A DNA stretch of 64,000 nt from Endozoicomonas_A sp049275935 (GTDB lineage: Bacteria > Pseudomonadota > Gammaproteobacteria > Pseudomonadales > Endozoicomonadaceae). Below the pieces are notes generated by a model. It made no database searches. It was not told where the DNA came from and was given only the letters and a program-made list of their open reading frames with translations. The stretch spans positions 3,224,001-3,288,000 of the forward strand of contig NZ_CP184830.1 of NCBI RefSeq assembly GCF_049275935.1. The letters are read 5' to 3'. This document shows positions 1 to 9,094 of the stretch, one piece after another (position 1 is the first letter of the stretch; every line of letters begins with the position of its first letter). A program made the translations under genes and the position numbers.

Positions 1-941
1 ACATCCATTTTCCAATGGAGTTTATTTTCGATCGCCCAATGCTCTCTTGCAGCATGTGAAAATTCTTCTGCTGTTAACTTCGCAGAGGAGATATAATAAC
101 GGACACTGATATCATCAGCATTGAACACTTTATCTTCCATTCTTGCAGAGAAAATAATCCCGAGTGTTTTCATTCCTTTCCAATCAAAAGAAAAATTAAC
201 GAACTCATCAAAGGTATCACTTACAATGTGAAGGCGTGTTTCCATTCTACCATGGCTTTTCTCTTCGATTCTGAAAGTATCACCATTCCATTGATTCACT
301 TTTTCAACAGAGAAATGTTTCTCAAATGCTTCATAAAGCTTACCCTGGTTGCCTTTTACCGCTAACAAATAATCAGCGCCTTTATCAACGATTTTCTTGG
401 CAATATCCCTCTGACACCCCATGGCGTCTATAGTGATGAGGCAGCCACGGATTTCCAGGAGATCGAGCAATTCAGGTATGGCGGTAATCTCGTTACTTTT
501 ATCATTAATTTTAATTTGACCAAGAACCAATTCGTTTGCAGTCGCAAATGCACTCACCATGTGAATTGCACCTTTGTCCTTGCCTTTATCGTAAGAGCCT
601 CTTGCTGTTTTTCCATCAATTGCAATGATCTCACCATTGGTTGTCTGGTGACAGGCTTGCATCCACTCAATAAAGCATTTCTGGAATTGCTTTGGGTTAA
701 TAGCAGCAACTACTCTGGAAATTGTATGATGTGAAGGAATACCGTATCCAAATTCACCATACTTTTTTAACCATTGCAGTCTTTCATTGCCGAAGTCTTC
801 AATTTCTTCCCAACCTTCACAACCTGCAATGACAGCACAGATGGTTAAGAGCAGAATATCAGCAAGTTTATGATCTACTTTCCATTGCTGACGTGCGTCA
901 TAAATGACAGATAGCCTATTCATTAAATCAAATGCATTCAT
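1..941 (-). CDS. ISAs1-family transposase (3' end beyond the window)
   Basis: DDE transposase that moves its own IS element. About 313 codons are visible and the gene runs off the left edge; the family is usually about 370 residues. Translation of the minus strand gives typical ISAs1/H-repeat motifs: DHKLADILLLTICAVIAG near the N-terminus, IIAIDGKTARGSYDK, KSNEITAIPELL, LITIDAMGCQRDIA, LLAVKGNQG, EEKSHGRMETRLH and REHWAIENKLHWKMDV. The ATG at 941 gives the N-terminus MNAFDLMNRL, which lines up with the start of E. coli H-repeat proteins as I remember them. No frameshift or internal stop was found in the visible part, so the gene may be intact. Confidence 0.93.
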   Translation of the reverse strand, partial: MNAFDLMNRLSVIYDARQQWKVDHKLADILLLTICAVIAGCEGWEEIEDFGNERLQWLKKYGEFGYGIPSHHTISRVVAAINPKQFQKCFIEWMQACHQTTNGEIIAIDGKTARGSYDKGKDKGAIHMVSAFATANELVLGQIKINDKSNEITAIPELLDLLEIRGCLITIDAMGCQRDIAKKIVDKGADYLLAVKGNQGKLYEAFEKHFSVEKVNQWNGDTFRIEEKSHGRMETRLHIVSDTFDEFVNFSFDWKGMKTLGIIFSARMEDKVFNADDISVRYYISSAKLTAEEFSHAAREHWAIENKLHWKMD

Positions 942-1058
942 TTCCAGAACATCCAAATCTTTTTTGTATAAGACAATGGATGTGTATTTTACTCTATAGG
1001 TAGAAATCCTTATAGCCATTGAGCCCAGTGGCTTCGGGGGCTTTCATGATTTTTCCCT
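1..1058 (-). mobile_element. ISAs1-type insertion sequence, partial (left part cut by window edge)
   Basis: Transposase gene plus about 115 bp of leader. The right boundary is placed near 1056-1061 because the HEPN-type reading frame is interrupted exactly there, and the sequence changes to a GC-rich stretch (GGGCTTTCATGATTTTTCCC) that could be the terminal inverted repeat. The other end and any target duplication lie outside the window. Confidence 0.7.
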
Positions 1059-1311
1059 ATAAGCGGTTCTCATTGGCTATCCGAAACAGCGGCTTTGGAC
1101 TGTTAGGCACATCAGGGAGACCAAGGCCTTCTTTCAGGTAGTGTTTCAGGGCTTTCCATAAGCAGTCGTAGCAGGTTACATACCGCCGGATAACGGATTC
1201 AGAAACTGCTTCCTGAATCCATGAAGGTAATGAGGTATCCAGAGTTTGCCAATTTCCGAATTGCGATTCTAGAAGCACAAGTGACTGCTTGAACTTTCCA
1301 AAGTCGATCAT
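1057..1311 (-). pseudogene. HI0074/HEPN-type nucleotidyltransferase-partner protein, truncated by the IS
   Basis: Member of the HI0074 family (nucleotidyltransferase substrate-binding or HEPN-like proteins), partner of MNT nucleotidyltransferases in HEPN/MNT toxin-antitoxin pairs. Visible residues include MIDFGKFKQSLVLLESQFGN, ESVIRRYVTCYDCLWKALKH and NSPKPLFRIANENRL. The family normally continues with a block like WLDMLEDRNLTSHTY, which is missing because the ISAs1 element begins at that point; the frame ends in a stop supplied by IS DNA. About 85 of the usual 130-140 residues remain. The start is set at ATG 1311 by family length; upstream in-frame ATGs at 1347, 1344 and 1323 are possible. 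The matching MNT gene lies upstream at 1664-1954. Confidence 0.75.
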
Positions 1312-1350
1312 TTTTTCACCCATGTGCTTTTGGTTACTCTTCATCACCCA

Positions 1351-1554
1351 TTACAGGTGATTTTTTAGCCACTGAGCACAATCGCTACGATCTTGTGTAA
1401 CTTGCGTATTATTGAGAGCATCATGGTCATCCAGAACATCATGCTCTGCAGACCTTGTCTTCAAAGCCTCTTTTTTCCACTCAGGCCAGTCGGCTGTCAA
1501 CTTTTTTGTGCTTTTCAGATAACGCAGAAAATTACTCTCTGTTTTCTTTTTCAT
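1351..1554 (-). CDS. small hypothetical protein in an MNT/HEPN locus
   Basis: 67-residue hydrophilic protein that I do not recognise. It starts with a lysine-rich segment (MKKKTESNFLRYLKSTKKL) followed by WPEWKKEAL, and has no signal peptide or membrane segment. AAGGTAG lies 6-7 nt before the ATG. It sits between the MNT gene (1664-1954) and the broken HEPN gene on the same strand and almost touches the latter, so it may be co-transcribed with them. It could be a remnant rather than a functional gene. Confidence 0.4.
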   Translation of the reverse strand: MKKKTESNFLRYLKSTKKLTADWPEWKKEALKTRSAEHDVLDDHDALNNTQVTQDRSDCAQWLKNHL

Positions 1555-1663
1555 GGTTTTCTACCTTCAGCTTAAGGTAAGACAAATATAGTTTTACTTT
1601 AAGGTGCGTAGAGTAGGAAACCAGGTTCAGCTCAAAAAACTGAGGTTAGGGGATTTTTCAGTT

Positions 1664-1954
1664 TTATATCGGCTCTGCCTGGCTAAGAACTTCTTCTCTG
1701 ATCGAGTCTGAAAGTGAGCCGGGGGTCAGGATGTCGACTTTTACACCGGTTAGCTGCTTTAGCTTGTGGCGAATCGCTCCAATATCAAATAGGGTCATGC
1801 CCTGATCTGGGTCAATCAGTATGTCCAGGTCACTGGTTTCGGTGTCTGTTCCATTCAGTACAGAGCCAAATACTCTGGCATTGGCCGCTTTATGCTCTTT
1901 TATGATGGCCTTGATCTTTACCCGGTATTTTTTTAATGCTGCCGATGGTCTCAT
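1664..1954 (-). CDS. MNT-type nucleotidyltransferase domain protein
   Basis: Minimal nucleotidyltransferase of about 96 residues with the signature VFGSVLNGTDTETSDLDILI (GS-x-G plus SDLD, the metal- and nucleotide-binding site). In HEPN/MNT modules the MNT partner is the antitoxin and modifies or neutralises the HEPN RNase. The ATG at 1954 (MRPSAALKKY) is preferred; the longer frame reaching 2074 lacks family character and would overlap the divergent vapB promoter region. Its HEPN partner gene downstream is interrupted by ISAs1, so this copy is probably an orphan. Confidence 0.8.
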   Translation of the reverse strand: MRPSAALKKYRVKIKAIIKEHKAANARVFGSVLNGTDTETSDLDILIDPDQGMTLFDIGAIRHKLKQLTGVKVDILTPGSLSDSIREEVLSQAEPI

Positions 1955-2092
1955 GGGATGCCTCAGCCGATAGTCGTTTCTACCTAGTCTTAGTCGGTCA
2001 CTCAGGTTTTGCGATTGTTCAGCCATTGGCAATGGATGAGCACTCGGGCTAAATTGATTTTTTGTGTAAACCATTGTGTAGCAGTTGATAAC

Positions 2093-2290
2093 ATGCCATC
2101 AAACCTCGCTATAGACGACGACTTGATTGCTCAGGTCCAACAACTGGGAGGCTACAAAACCAAAAAAGCAGCCGTTAACGAAGCTCTCGCCGAATTTATT
2201 CGCCACCGCAAGCAGTTGGAACTACTGGATGATCTCGGCACCATTGATTACGACGCTCAGCCCCTTAAAAAAGAGGCCCGAAGAAAATAA
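2093..2290 (+). CDS. vapB: VapB-family type II antitoxin
   Basis: 65-residue antitoxin with the typical VapB start MPSNLAIDDDLIAQVQQLGG followed by YKTKKAAVNEALAEFIRHRK, a ribbon-helix-helix or AbrB-like DNA-binding and dimerisation segment. The C-terminus (LLDDLGTIDYDAQPLKKEAR) would bind the toxin. The ATG at 2093 is chosen because family proteins begin at this methionine. The stop overlaps the start of the vapC remnant by one base, the usual arrangement. It is transcribed divergently from the MNT gene. Confidence 0.85.
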   Translation: MPSNLAIDDDLIAQVQQLGGYKTKKAAVNEALAEFIRHRKQLELLDDLGTIDYDAQPLKKEARRK

Positions 2291-2535
2291 TGGTGCTTGT
2301 TGATACCTGTGTATGGTCGGCTGCACTGCGTCGACGCAGGACTGAATCCATACCTGAAGAAACAATACTGTTGCAGAGATTAATCCGCCAACACCGGGCT
2401 GTGATGATTGGCCCGATATTGCAAGAAGTGTTAACCGGCATTAAATACGATGAGCAATTCACTCGGTTGTGTGAAAAACTGAGTGCGTTTGATCTGCGAC
2501 TTCACGAATCCACCCCAAATAAATCACGGGTATAA
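2290..2535 (+). pseudogene. vapC: VapC-family PIN toxin, C-terminal half missing
   Basis: The first 68-70 residues match a PIN-domain RNase: MVLVDTCVWSAALRRR contains the first catalytic Asp, and IGPILQEVLTGIK contains the second acidic position. A complete VapC has about 130 residues with further acidic residues in the C-terminal half. Here the homology stops near 2495 and the frame runs into the convergent ugd gene, ending in unrelated residues (HESTPNKSRV). The toxin is therefore almost certainly inactive, while its antitoxin is intact. Confidence 0.8.
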
Positions 2536-3674
2536 ACTTTCTCCGCAACATCTTCCAAATCAGATTCTTTGCGGTTGGCAATAATCACATCACTGACTGC
2601 TTTAAAGGCTTCCAAATCGTTGATCACCTCTGAATGAAAGAACTCATCGTCAGTCAGCACCGGCTCATAGACGACCACTTTAACCCCTTTGGCTTTTATC
2701 CGTTTCATCACACCTTGAATGGCTGATGCACGAAAGTTATCGGAGCCGGATTTCATCACCAGTCGGTAAACTCCGACCACTTCAGGGTTGCGCCGGAGAA
2801 TGGAGTCGGCAATAAAATCTTTTCGGGTGGTGTTGGAATCAACAATGGCTCTGATCAGGTTATTGGGCACATCCTGATAATTGGCCAGTAACTGTTTGGT
2901 ATCTTTTGGCAGGCAATAGCCGCCATAACCAAAACTTGGATTGTTGTAGTGGTTGCCAATCCTTGGGTCCAGCCCAACACCTTCGATGATTTGCCGTGAG
3001 TCGATACCGTGGGTTTCACAGTAGGTGTCCAGTTCATTAAAGTAGGAAACCCTCAGTGCCAGAAAAGTATTCGAGAAGAGTTTCACGGCCTCGGCTTCGG
3101 TGCTGTTGGTGAAAAGAATGGGAGTATCTCTTTGCTCCGCACCCTGAGCAAACAGCTCTGCTATTTTTTTTGCCCTCTCTGACTGTTCACCAATGATGAT
3201 TCGGGAGGGGAAGAGGTTGTCGTGCAGTGCCTTACCTTCTCTCAGGAATTCCGGAGAAAAGATGATGTTGTTGCTGCCGGTGTCTTCTTTTAATTGTCGG
3301 GTGAAGCCTACCGGTACCGTTGATTTAATGATCATGACGGCATCCGGGTTGATGTCCATCACATCACGAACCACTGTTTCAACACTTTCGGTATTAAAAT
3401 AATTGGTCTTCGGATCATAATCCGTAGGGGTTGCGATAATGACATAATCAGCCTCAGCAAATGCCTGCTGTTTATCCAGTGTGGCCCGGAAGTGAAGCGT
3501 CTCATTGCGAAGGAAACGTTCGATATCGTCATCCTCGATCGGTGAGAGGCGTTCGTTCAGCATACCCACTTTCTCAGGGATAATGTCCAGCGCAATCACT
3601 TCATTGTGTTGAGCCAAAAGCATGGCATTGGACAAACCGACATACCCGGTTCCGGCTATTGCAATTTTAGGCAT
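2502..3674 (-). CDS. ugd: UDP-glucose 6-dehydrogenase
   Basis: Cytosolic NAD-dependent enzyme that oxidises UDP-glucose to UDP-glucuronate for extracellular polysaccharide synthesis. Its 390 residues match the length of E. coli Ugd. The Rossmann motif GTGYVG is at residues 8-13, STVPVG at 118-123, the catalytic-domain segment AEAVKLFSNTFLALRVSYFN near 195-213 with Lys198, and the catalytic Cys254 in GGYCLPKDT. The C-terminus VYTRDLFG is typical. Start: ATG at 3674 (MPKIAIAG); a GTG three codons upstream is also possible, and neither has a clear ribosome-binding site. It points the same way as the capsule genes upstream and probably supplies precursor for them. Its 3' end overlaps the broken vapC. 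Confidence 0.96.
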   Translation of the reverse strand: MPKIAIAGTGYVGLSNAMLLAQHNEVIALDIIPEKVGMLNERLSPIEDDDIERFLRNETLHFRATLDKQQAFAEADYVIIATPTDYDPKTNYFNTESVETVVRDVMDINPDAVMIIKSTVPVGFTRQLKEDTGSNNIIFSPEFLREGKALHDNLFPSRIIIGEQSERAKKIAELFAQGAEQRDTPILFTNSTEAEAVKLFSNTFLALRVSYFNELDTYCETHGIDSRQIIEGVGLDPRIGNHYNNPSFGYGGYCLPKDTKQLLANYQDVPNNLIRAIVDSNTTRKDFIADSILRRNPEVVGVYRLVMKSGSDNFRASAIQGVMKRIKAKGVKVVVYEPVLTDDEFFHSEVINDLEAFKAVSDVIIANRKESDLEDVAEKVYTRDLFGVDS

Positions 3675-4557
3675 TGGAGTCACTTGTATATTCAGAGCGT
3701 CAAAATAGCCGAGACAGATTTGTTATCGTGTATTTTCGCAGCAGCCCGGCCAAACCAGTCAAAAAGTGCTGCGTAATGCGTGAAACGTTAATTTTGCTCA
3801 AAGCTTTCAGACGCAGGAGCGGGAACTGGTTAGTTAAACTCAACGGAATTTGAAGAATCTGGCAGCGCTAGACGATTGTTGCAATTATAAAAATCACGCT
3901 ACCGCCCGTCAGATTTTCGGTTTTTACTGAAACAACCAGCGTTCAATTGCGATGTCCAACCATACGGCTTCGGTAACAGGCATTGCTTACACCGCCAATC
4001 ACGCTGCCTGTCAAATAAAAAAGAGCACCACTGACAACCAATGATGCAGGTATGAGCAGACAGGGAAAAATTAGAGAGATCTAGCACCCCGATAACAATG
4101 GAGATACATTTTACGGCTACAATATTACATTTCAAGTACGACGCATGTTTTGTACTGTGTTCACATGAGTGTATGACCGCATTAAACCCCATAAGTCGTT
4201 GTTTTCAGGGAGTTTGTACTACAGCCCTGAATAGTTTTTTGGTAATTTCACTGGCTCAGTAGCGAAAAGCTATGGTTTTTAGTTTTAGACAATATTTTTA
4301 TATTTAAAGTATCAGAGGTCACGCCGAGCATTAAAAATAACATATTTAATCTGTCGTACATAATCAATATTTCGATTAACTAATATACGACTTTGGTCAA
4401 TACCTGCCACAGCAATTGGTCTATCATTGGCAGGTATCAGGCTCTCGTTTTTGGCCTCAGCTTGAATTGCTCCCGCGACATAAAACGGTATTTTTCGATT
4501 TACCAAGAGCCTAAGGCCATTTTTTAAGCCTTAGCGCTCTTCACGATTTAACAGAGA
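3675..4557. other. 880-bp region without a convincing gene
   Basis: No recognisable protein. The longest minus-strand frame that reads sensibly is 4312-4506 (64 residues, containing ANDRPIAVAGIDQSRILVNRN); it could be a remnant of a polysaccharide gene but I cannot assign it. The region is AT-rich and lies between ugd and the tyrosine autokinase gene, where other exopolysaccharide genes might once have been. Confidence 0.5.
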
Positions 4558-6771
4558 TCAGGAGGCTCCGGAGTAGTAACCAGTTGTGTCGTAATACCGC
4601 TGGTTATAGCCGTAAGGATCTTTGGCTTTCGGGTTAATCTTGTTCAGCACCGCTCCAGTAACCGGAGCCCCGGCCTGCAGCAGTCGGCCAACCGCCGCGT
4701 TGACGGCATTGGCCTGCATACGGCCGGCTTCCACTACATAGACCAGCCCGTCACAATGGCGGGAGACCATCAATACATCGCTGACGTTCTGCACTGGTGG
4801 GCAGTCCAGCACGATGTAGTCGTAATGCTCCCTCAGTTTGGTCAGCAGGCTTGCCAGTCGATCAGAAGCCAGCAGTTCTTGTGGGTTCGGAGGTACCATG
4901 CCGCAGGGAATCACATCAATCCCTTCCAGTTTATGCACCGCATCGGACACTTTGGCGGTACCGGCCATTAAGTTGGCCAGCCCGGCAGAACCCCCTTTGA
5001 TATGGAAGTTTTTACCCACCACCGGGCGACGTAAGTCACAGTCAATCAGGAGGGTTTTGCCCAGCTGCCCAAGAGCCAGCGCCAGGTTGGAGGCCACCGA
5101 TGATTTACCCTCACCGGGTACTGTTGATGTGACACCAAACAGTCGGTGTTTCTCATCCATTGCGGTCAGGTTGACACTGGTCCGGATGGTGCGCACCGCC
5201 TCCCCGAATGAAGCTTGTTTTTTGTCGGTAAACAGGTTGAACACACGGTCCAACTGGGCTTTATCGGTGAGTTTTGGCAATACCCCCATTACCGGCAGGT
5301 TTAGCTTATCTTCTACGTCCCGCGTCGTGCGAATAGTGTTGTTCAGCATTTCCAGCAGGAAGGCGATACCGCAGGAGATCAACAAACCCATCAATGCGGC
5401 CACGGCAATAATCAGCTTTTTCTTCGGTTTGATCGGCGAGTTCGGTACAAAGGCTTGATCCACTATTCGGGCATTGGCGGTTTGCAGGTCGCTGGTAGCG
5501 GAGGTTTCCTGAATCCGTGTGAAGAAGGCGTCGTACAGGTCTTTATTGGTCTGTACTTCACGCTCCAGAGCTCGCAGGCGGAATTCTTTGCGGTTGGTCG
5601 CCTGAATGCGTTTTTTCAGCGCTTCTACCGCCGCAGTCAGGCTGCGTTCATTGGCCTTGTCGATTTCGTATTCTCGCTCTACCCCTTCGACGATGGTGCG
5701 AATCTGGAGATTAAGGTTGTCCTGAATACTTTTCAGTTCAGACCTTGCCGAAATCATATCAGGATGTTTTGGGCCGTAACGGCGGGACAGATCCGTTACC
5801 TGTCGTTGAACTTTTGATTTCTCCTGCTTGAGATTTTGAATCAGCGGGTGTCTAAGCACCGCCTGCAGGGATGCATTGTCGCCTTTGCGCGTATCACCGG
5901 TAGAGATCTGTCTATAGATGTTCTCAGATACCGCCAGCTTGCGGCGCACTTCCACCAGGGCATTGGTTAGCGCCTTGAGTTCGTCGCTGGAAGCGTTCAG
6001 GACTCCTTCCAGCTCAATCAGGTTCTCCTGTTCACGGTAGTCCTGTAACTCCTGTTCTGCCACTCTTAGCTTTTCGGAAAGTTCACCCATTCTGCCCTGC
6101 ATCCAGTCAGTGGCGTTCAGGGTCAGGGCCAACTTTGATTCCATGTAGGCTTCGATATAGGCGTTGGCAATGGCGTTGGCGATTTTTGCCGCCAGTTGCG
6201 GGGTTTCGGATTGGGCATGGATTTTTACAATCTGGGTTTTTCGCACGGGCTCAATGGAGACACTGGCTGACAGTGCATTGATGGTATCGCGCATGATCAT
6301 GTCCGGATCTTCCGGTGCTTCCGGCTGTTTCAGGCCGAACCAGTTGCGCCAGTCCAGCATGCCTGCATACCAGGGGGCTTCTTTCAGTCGACCGTTAAAC
6401 TCCGGGTTGTTCAGCAAATCAAGCTTGTTGACTACCTTTTCCAGTACGCCACGGGATTTCAGCACCTCAAACTGGGTGTTGAGGTAGCTGTCGGTTCCAC
6501 CATCAATGCCGTAGACCTCTTCAATGGACAGGACTTTGGCCTGCTCCTGCTCGATTTGCAGGGTAGCGGTGGCCTGGTAGATGGGTGTCATGGAGAACAC
6601 CACAAATATCGCCACCAGGGTGACCGCAGCGGTAAAACCGACAATCGCCCAGCGGTGACTGTTGAGCACATGGAAAATCTGGCGAAGGTCGATAATCTCT
6701 TCGTCCCGGGGCAGTCTTGTTTTTGCAGGGGCTTCGGGTGGCGATGATGCCTTTCGGGTTTCTGTGTTCAT
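4558..6771 (-). CDS. Wzc-like polysaccharide co-polymerase / bacterial tyrosine autokinase
   Basis: Inner-membrane protein that controls capsule or exopolysaccharide chain length and export through cycles of tyrosine autophosphorylation. 737 residues. Wzz domain with TM1 about 41-61 (HRWAIVGFTAAVTLVAIFVV), a large periplasmic coiled-coil region (about 210-430), and TM2 about 453-473. The cytoplasmic BY-kinase domain has Walker A VPGEGKSS (551-558), Walker A' LLIDCDLRRP (574-583) and Walker B YIVLDCPPV (652-660). The last 19 residues hold a cluster of six tyrosines (YGYNQRYYDTTGYY), the usual autophosphorylation tail. Upstream on the same strand lie a Wza-like export protein and an outer-membrane barrel, forming a secretion set. 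Confidence 0.95.
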   Translation of the reverse strand: MNTETRKASSPPEAPAKTRLPRDEEIIDLRQIFHVLNSHRWAIVGFTAAVTLVAIFVVFSMTPIYQATATLQIEQEQAKVLSIEEVYGIDGGTDSYLNTQFEVLKSRGVLEKVVNKLDLLNNPEFNGRLKEAPWYAGMLDWRNWFGLKQPEAPEDPDMIMRDTINALSASVSIEPVRKTQIVKIHAQSETPQLAAKIANAIANAYIEAYMESKLALTLNATDWMQGRMGELSEKLRVAEQELQDYREQENLIELEGVLNASSDELKALTNALVEVRRKLAVSENIYRQISTGDTRKGDNASLQAVLRHPLIQNLKQEKSKVQRQVTDLSRRYGPKHPDMISARSELKSIQDNLNLQIRTIVEGVEREYEIDKANERSLTAAVEALKKRIQATNRKEFRLRALEREVQTNKDLYDAFFTRIQETSATSDLQTANARIVDQAFVPNSPIKPKKKLIIAVAALMGLLISCGIAFLLEMLNNTIRTTRDVEDKLNLPVMGVLPKLTDKAQLDRVFNLFTDKKQASFGEAVRTIRTSVNLTAMDEKHRLFGVTSTVPGEGKSSVASNLALALGQLGKTLLIDCDLRRPVVGKNFHIKGGSAGLANLMAGTAKVSDAVHKLEGIDVIPCGMVPPNPQELLASDRLASLLTKLREHYDYIVLDCPPVQNVSDVLMVSRHCDGLVYVVEAGRMQANAVNAAVGRLLQAGAPVTGAVLNKINPKAKDPYGYNQRYYDTTGYYSGAS

Positions 6772-6936
6772 ATCGGGTACATATTTTTTGCCATGAAGTC
6801 ACTGAGGAGATTTTTTTTAAAAGAAAAACCTCGTGCCTTCGTGGTTACTGAAAAAGAGTCTGGTTAACTGCCGGTTTTCTGAGATGTTGCACGAGAATAG
6901 TCTTCTATTTTTCGGACTCTATTCTCGTTCAAGCTC

Positions 6937-7509
6937 CTAGAAGAAGCTTTCGCTGACAACGATAATATCACCGGGCAGAACCGAACCATTAAGCGACAGT
7001 TCCTTTTCTTTCTCACTGCCATTTTCATCGCGTGTGACGATAATGCCTTTTTTGGAAGCCCGCTGAGTAAAACCACCCGCCAGAGCGATAGCTTTTTCCA
7101 GGGTCAGCCCCGGTTCAAAGGGAAACCCTCCCGGTTCCTTGACTTCACCGGTGACAAAAAACTTGCGGTATTTCACCATGGAGACGCTGACCCGAGGGTC
7201 AATGAAGTAGCCGTCTTTCAGTTTTTCCGTTATCAGCCTTTGTAGCTGACCCAGGGTGAGACCTTTGGCGCGAAACTCCCCAAGGAACGGATAGGAAATA
7301 CTGCCCGCATCCGTCAGGATTATTTCTTTCTCCATCCCTTCTTCACCGTAAACGGAGATCATGATTTCATCCCCTGCACCCAGTTTGTAGCGAGAGAGGC
7401 TCATGGGGTTGGCAGCCAGCAGGCCACTACTGAAGACCATGATTGATAGTAAAACGACTAAAGTCGTCAGCTGCCGCAGTGGGTTGGTTAGGTATTGTCT
7501 GGAAATCAT
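6937..7509 (-). CDS. Wza-like polysaccharide export protein (Poly_export/SLBB), no lipobox
   Basis: Periplasmic or outer-membrane export component of 190 residues. After a hydrophobic signal segment (LTTLVVLLSIMVFSSGLLAA) comes a Poly_export domain (YKLGAGDEIMISVYGEE, about 42-115, with DPRVSVSMVKYRKFFVTGEV) and a SLBB-like repeat (GGFPFEPGLTLEKAIALAGG). It ends LPGDIIVVSESFF. E. coli Wza is a lipoprotein of about 380 residues; this short version has no Cys at the cleavage site and lacks the extra SLBB domains and C-terminal helix that form the outer-membrane pore. It may work with the separate barrel protein at 7901-9094, as in short-Wza systems. Confidence 0.9.
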   Translation of the reverse strand: MISRQYLTNPLRQLTTLVVLLSIMVFSSGLLAANPMSLSRYKLGAGDEIMISVYGEEGMEKEIILTDAGSISYPFLGEFRAKGLTLGQLQRLITEKLKDGYFIDPRVSVSMVKYRKFFVTGEVKEPGGFPFEPGLTLEKAIALAGGFTQRASKKGIIVTRDENGSEKEKELSLNGSVLPGDIIVVSESFF

Positions 7510-7736
7510 TGCTTGTACCCTATTGAAATCTCCTGAAAAGGCTGAGGTTTATTTGAGGCGATAGATTGAAAAAAGTCCTGAATAAAAAAGCAAACATAAT
7601 AACATAACATGCTAAACGCTTCCCGCCTTCTGAAAAATAGGGGCTTTCACAGGTTGGCTGACCAAAACCCAGATAAAGCTGCAGAAATGTTCGGCAAATA
7701 ACAAGACGTTCTTCCTGCTAGCAAAATACCCCACTT

Positions 7737-7778
7737 GCTCAACCTGTTTACTGGGAGTTACCTGAAAACAGGTTGAGC
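7737..7778. terminator. long hairpin between the barrel and export-protein genes
   Basis: Inverted repeat with 13-bp arms, GCTCAACCTGTTT (7737-7749) and AAACAGGTTGAGC (7766-7778), loop 16 nt. It lies between two minus-strand genes, so it may attenuate or terminate transcription coming from the barrel gene. There is no clear U-tract on the minus strand. Confidence 0.45.
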
Positions 7779-7900
7779 ATCATTTTCTTATTTGCATGTG
7801 TTAATGAATCGGTTCTAAAAATAGATCAACCCGTGAAAGAACCGAAAAAAAGACGGGCTGATGCTAGCACGGGCAACTGAAAGTGAGCAGCGGTAGTGCT

Positions 7901-9094
7901 TTAAAGAGCTAAAGTACCTGTGAGCATATAGTAGCTCCGCTTGTAATCTTCAGCACCGGTAAAGCCGTTTTTGTCGGTTTCATCGCGGCTGACATGCTGC
8001 CAGGAGGCAGAGAGTAGAATGTTATGTTTGATGTTCCAGTCTACCGCCAGACCCAGCTGGTTTACCTTGCGCTCTTTCTCGGTGATGCCGGTGCCGTCTT
8101 GAATCGATTCGTCGGAATAACTGTAGCTGGCTCGGGTGTTGATTTTTCCGGTCCACTGGTGCTCCCAGGTGAGTCGGGTTGTGGTGCCTTTGGTAAAGTC
8201 CGCACTGGCCGGGTCATCCGATTCCAGACCGTAGTCCCGGGTGGTGCTCAGCTGAATCAGAGAGCGGTCTACCGGTAGATAGCTTACACCCAATTCCCAG
8301 CCAGTATAATCCTGGCGTTCTATGCCAGTGGCACTCCGGTAACGGCGACCCAGTTTGGCATAACCACTGCTTTTGGCGGTGGCATCCCAGCTGAGACCTA
8401 CGAGATAGCTGGTGATATCGTAAGCAGCATTCTGTTCCTCGGTGTAGTCCAGCTTGCGCTCCTTGATTTCTATCAGGGCACTGGTCTTGGGCATGAACTG
8501 GTAATAGCCGGTGGCACCATATTCAGTAGTCTTTTTGTCTTCGCCACCCGCTCTGTAATTCTGTTTGTTGTAGCTGCCAAACAGGTCGGCACGCATTATC
8601 GCCTCCTGGGCGCCAAAGCCGTATTTCAGGCTGCCCTGGGTGCGATTGTATTCCGGTGCGGACTTATCAGTGACATCATTAACAGTAGAGCCAGCATCGT
8701 GATAGCGGCCAAGGTCAAATCCGGCATCCAGCCTGTGGCGGCTGGTAAATTCCTGGTGGATATCTCCCTTAACACCAACGTCGGTATAACTGGCGTCGGA
8801 CTGACTGGAAAAATTGGTGTTACGGGCTGCCAGGGTTGCCGCGTAGGTGTTGAGACCGGTTTGGGCTCGGAACTGCGCTTCGGCATTCAACTTGTAAACT
8901 GTAGAGCCTTTATCCGCCAGTTCGCCTTCACCTTTACGGTAAACGTTGTCGTCGTAGCCGATACCGGCACTGACTACCGGTACCATTTCCACAGGACCCA
9001 GATTGATATGGCCTGCATCCTCAACGGCAGCCATCGCATTCGTGCCATACATAGCCAGCAGACTTGCTGTGCTGAGCTGCTTTATTCCCTTCAT
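7901..9094 (-). CDS. outer-membrane beta-barrel protein of an exopolysaccharide cluster
   Basis: 397 residues. A signal peptide (MKGIKQLSTASLLAMYGTNAMA, cleavage after AMA) is followed by alternating amphipathic strands rich in aromatic residues and glycine from about residue 40 to the end (for example VVSAGIGYDDNVYR, ELGVSYLPVDRSLIQLSTTR). The C-terminus, YYMLTGTLAL, resembles a barrel insertion signal. Proteins of this kind (BBP2-type, similar to VpsM-like proteins) accompany short Wza-like export proteins and are thought to form the outer-membrane pore. That role here is inferred from the neighbours ugd, the autokinase and the export protein. It is transcribed divergently from the secreted acidic protein at 9355. 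Confidence 0.8.
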   Translation of the reverse strand: MKGIKQLSTASLLAMYGTNAMAAVEDAGHINLGPVEMVPVVSAGIGYDDNVYRKGEGELADKGSTVYKLNAEAQFRAQTGLNTYAATLAARNTNFSSQSDASYTDVGVKGDIHQEFTSRHRLDAGFDLGRYHDAGSTVNDVTDKSAPEYNRTQGSLKYGFGAQEAIMRADLFGSYNKQNYRAGGEDKKTTEYGATGYYQFMPKTSALIEIKERKLDYTEEQNAAYDITSYLVGLSWDATAKSSGYAKLGRRYRSATGIERQDYTGWELGVSYLPVDRSLIQLSTTRDYGLESDDPASADFTKGTTTRLTWEHQWTGKINTRASYSYSDESIQDGTGITEKERKVNQLGLAVDWNIKHNILLSASWQHVSRDETDKNGFTGAEDYKRSYYMLTGTLAL

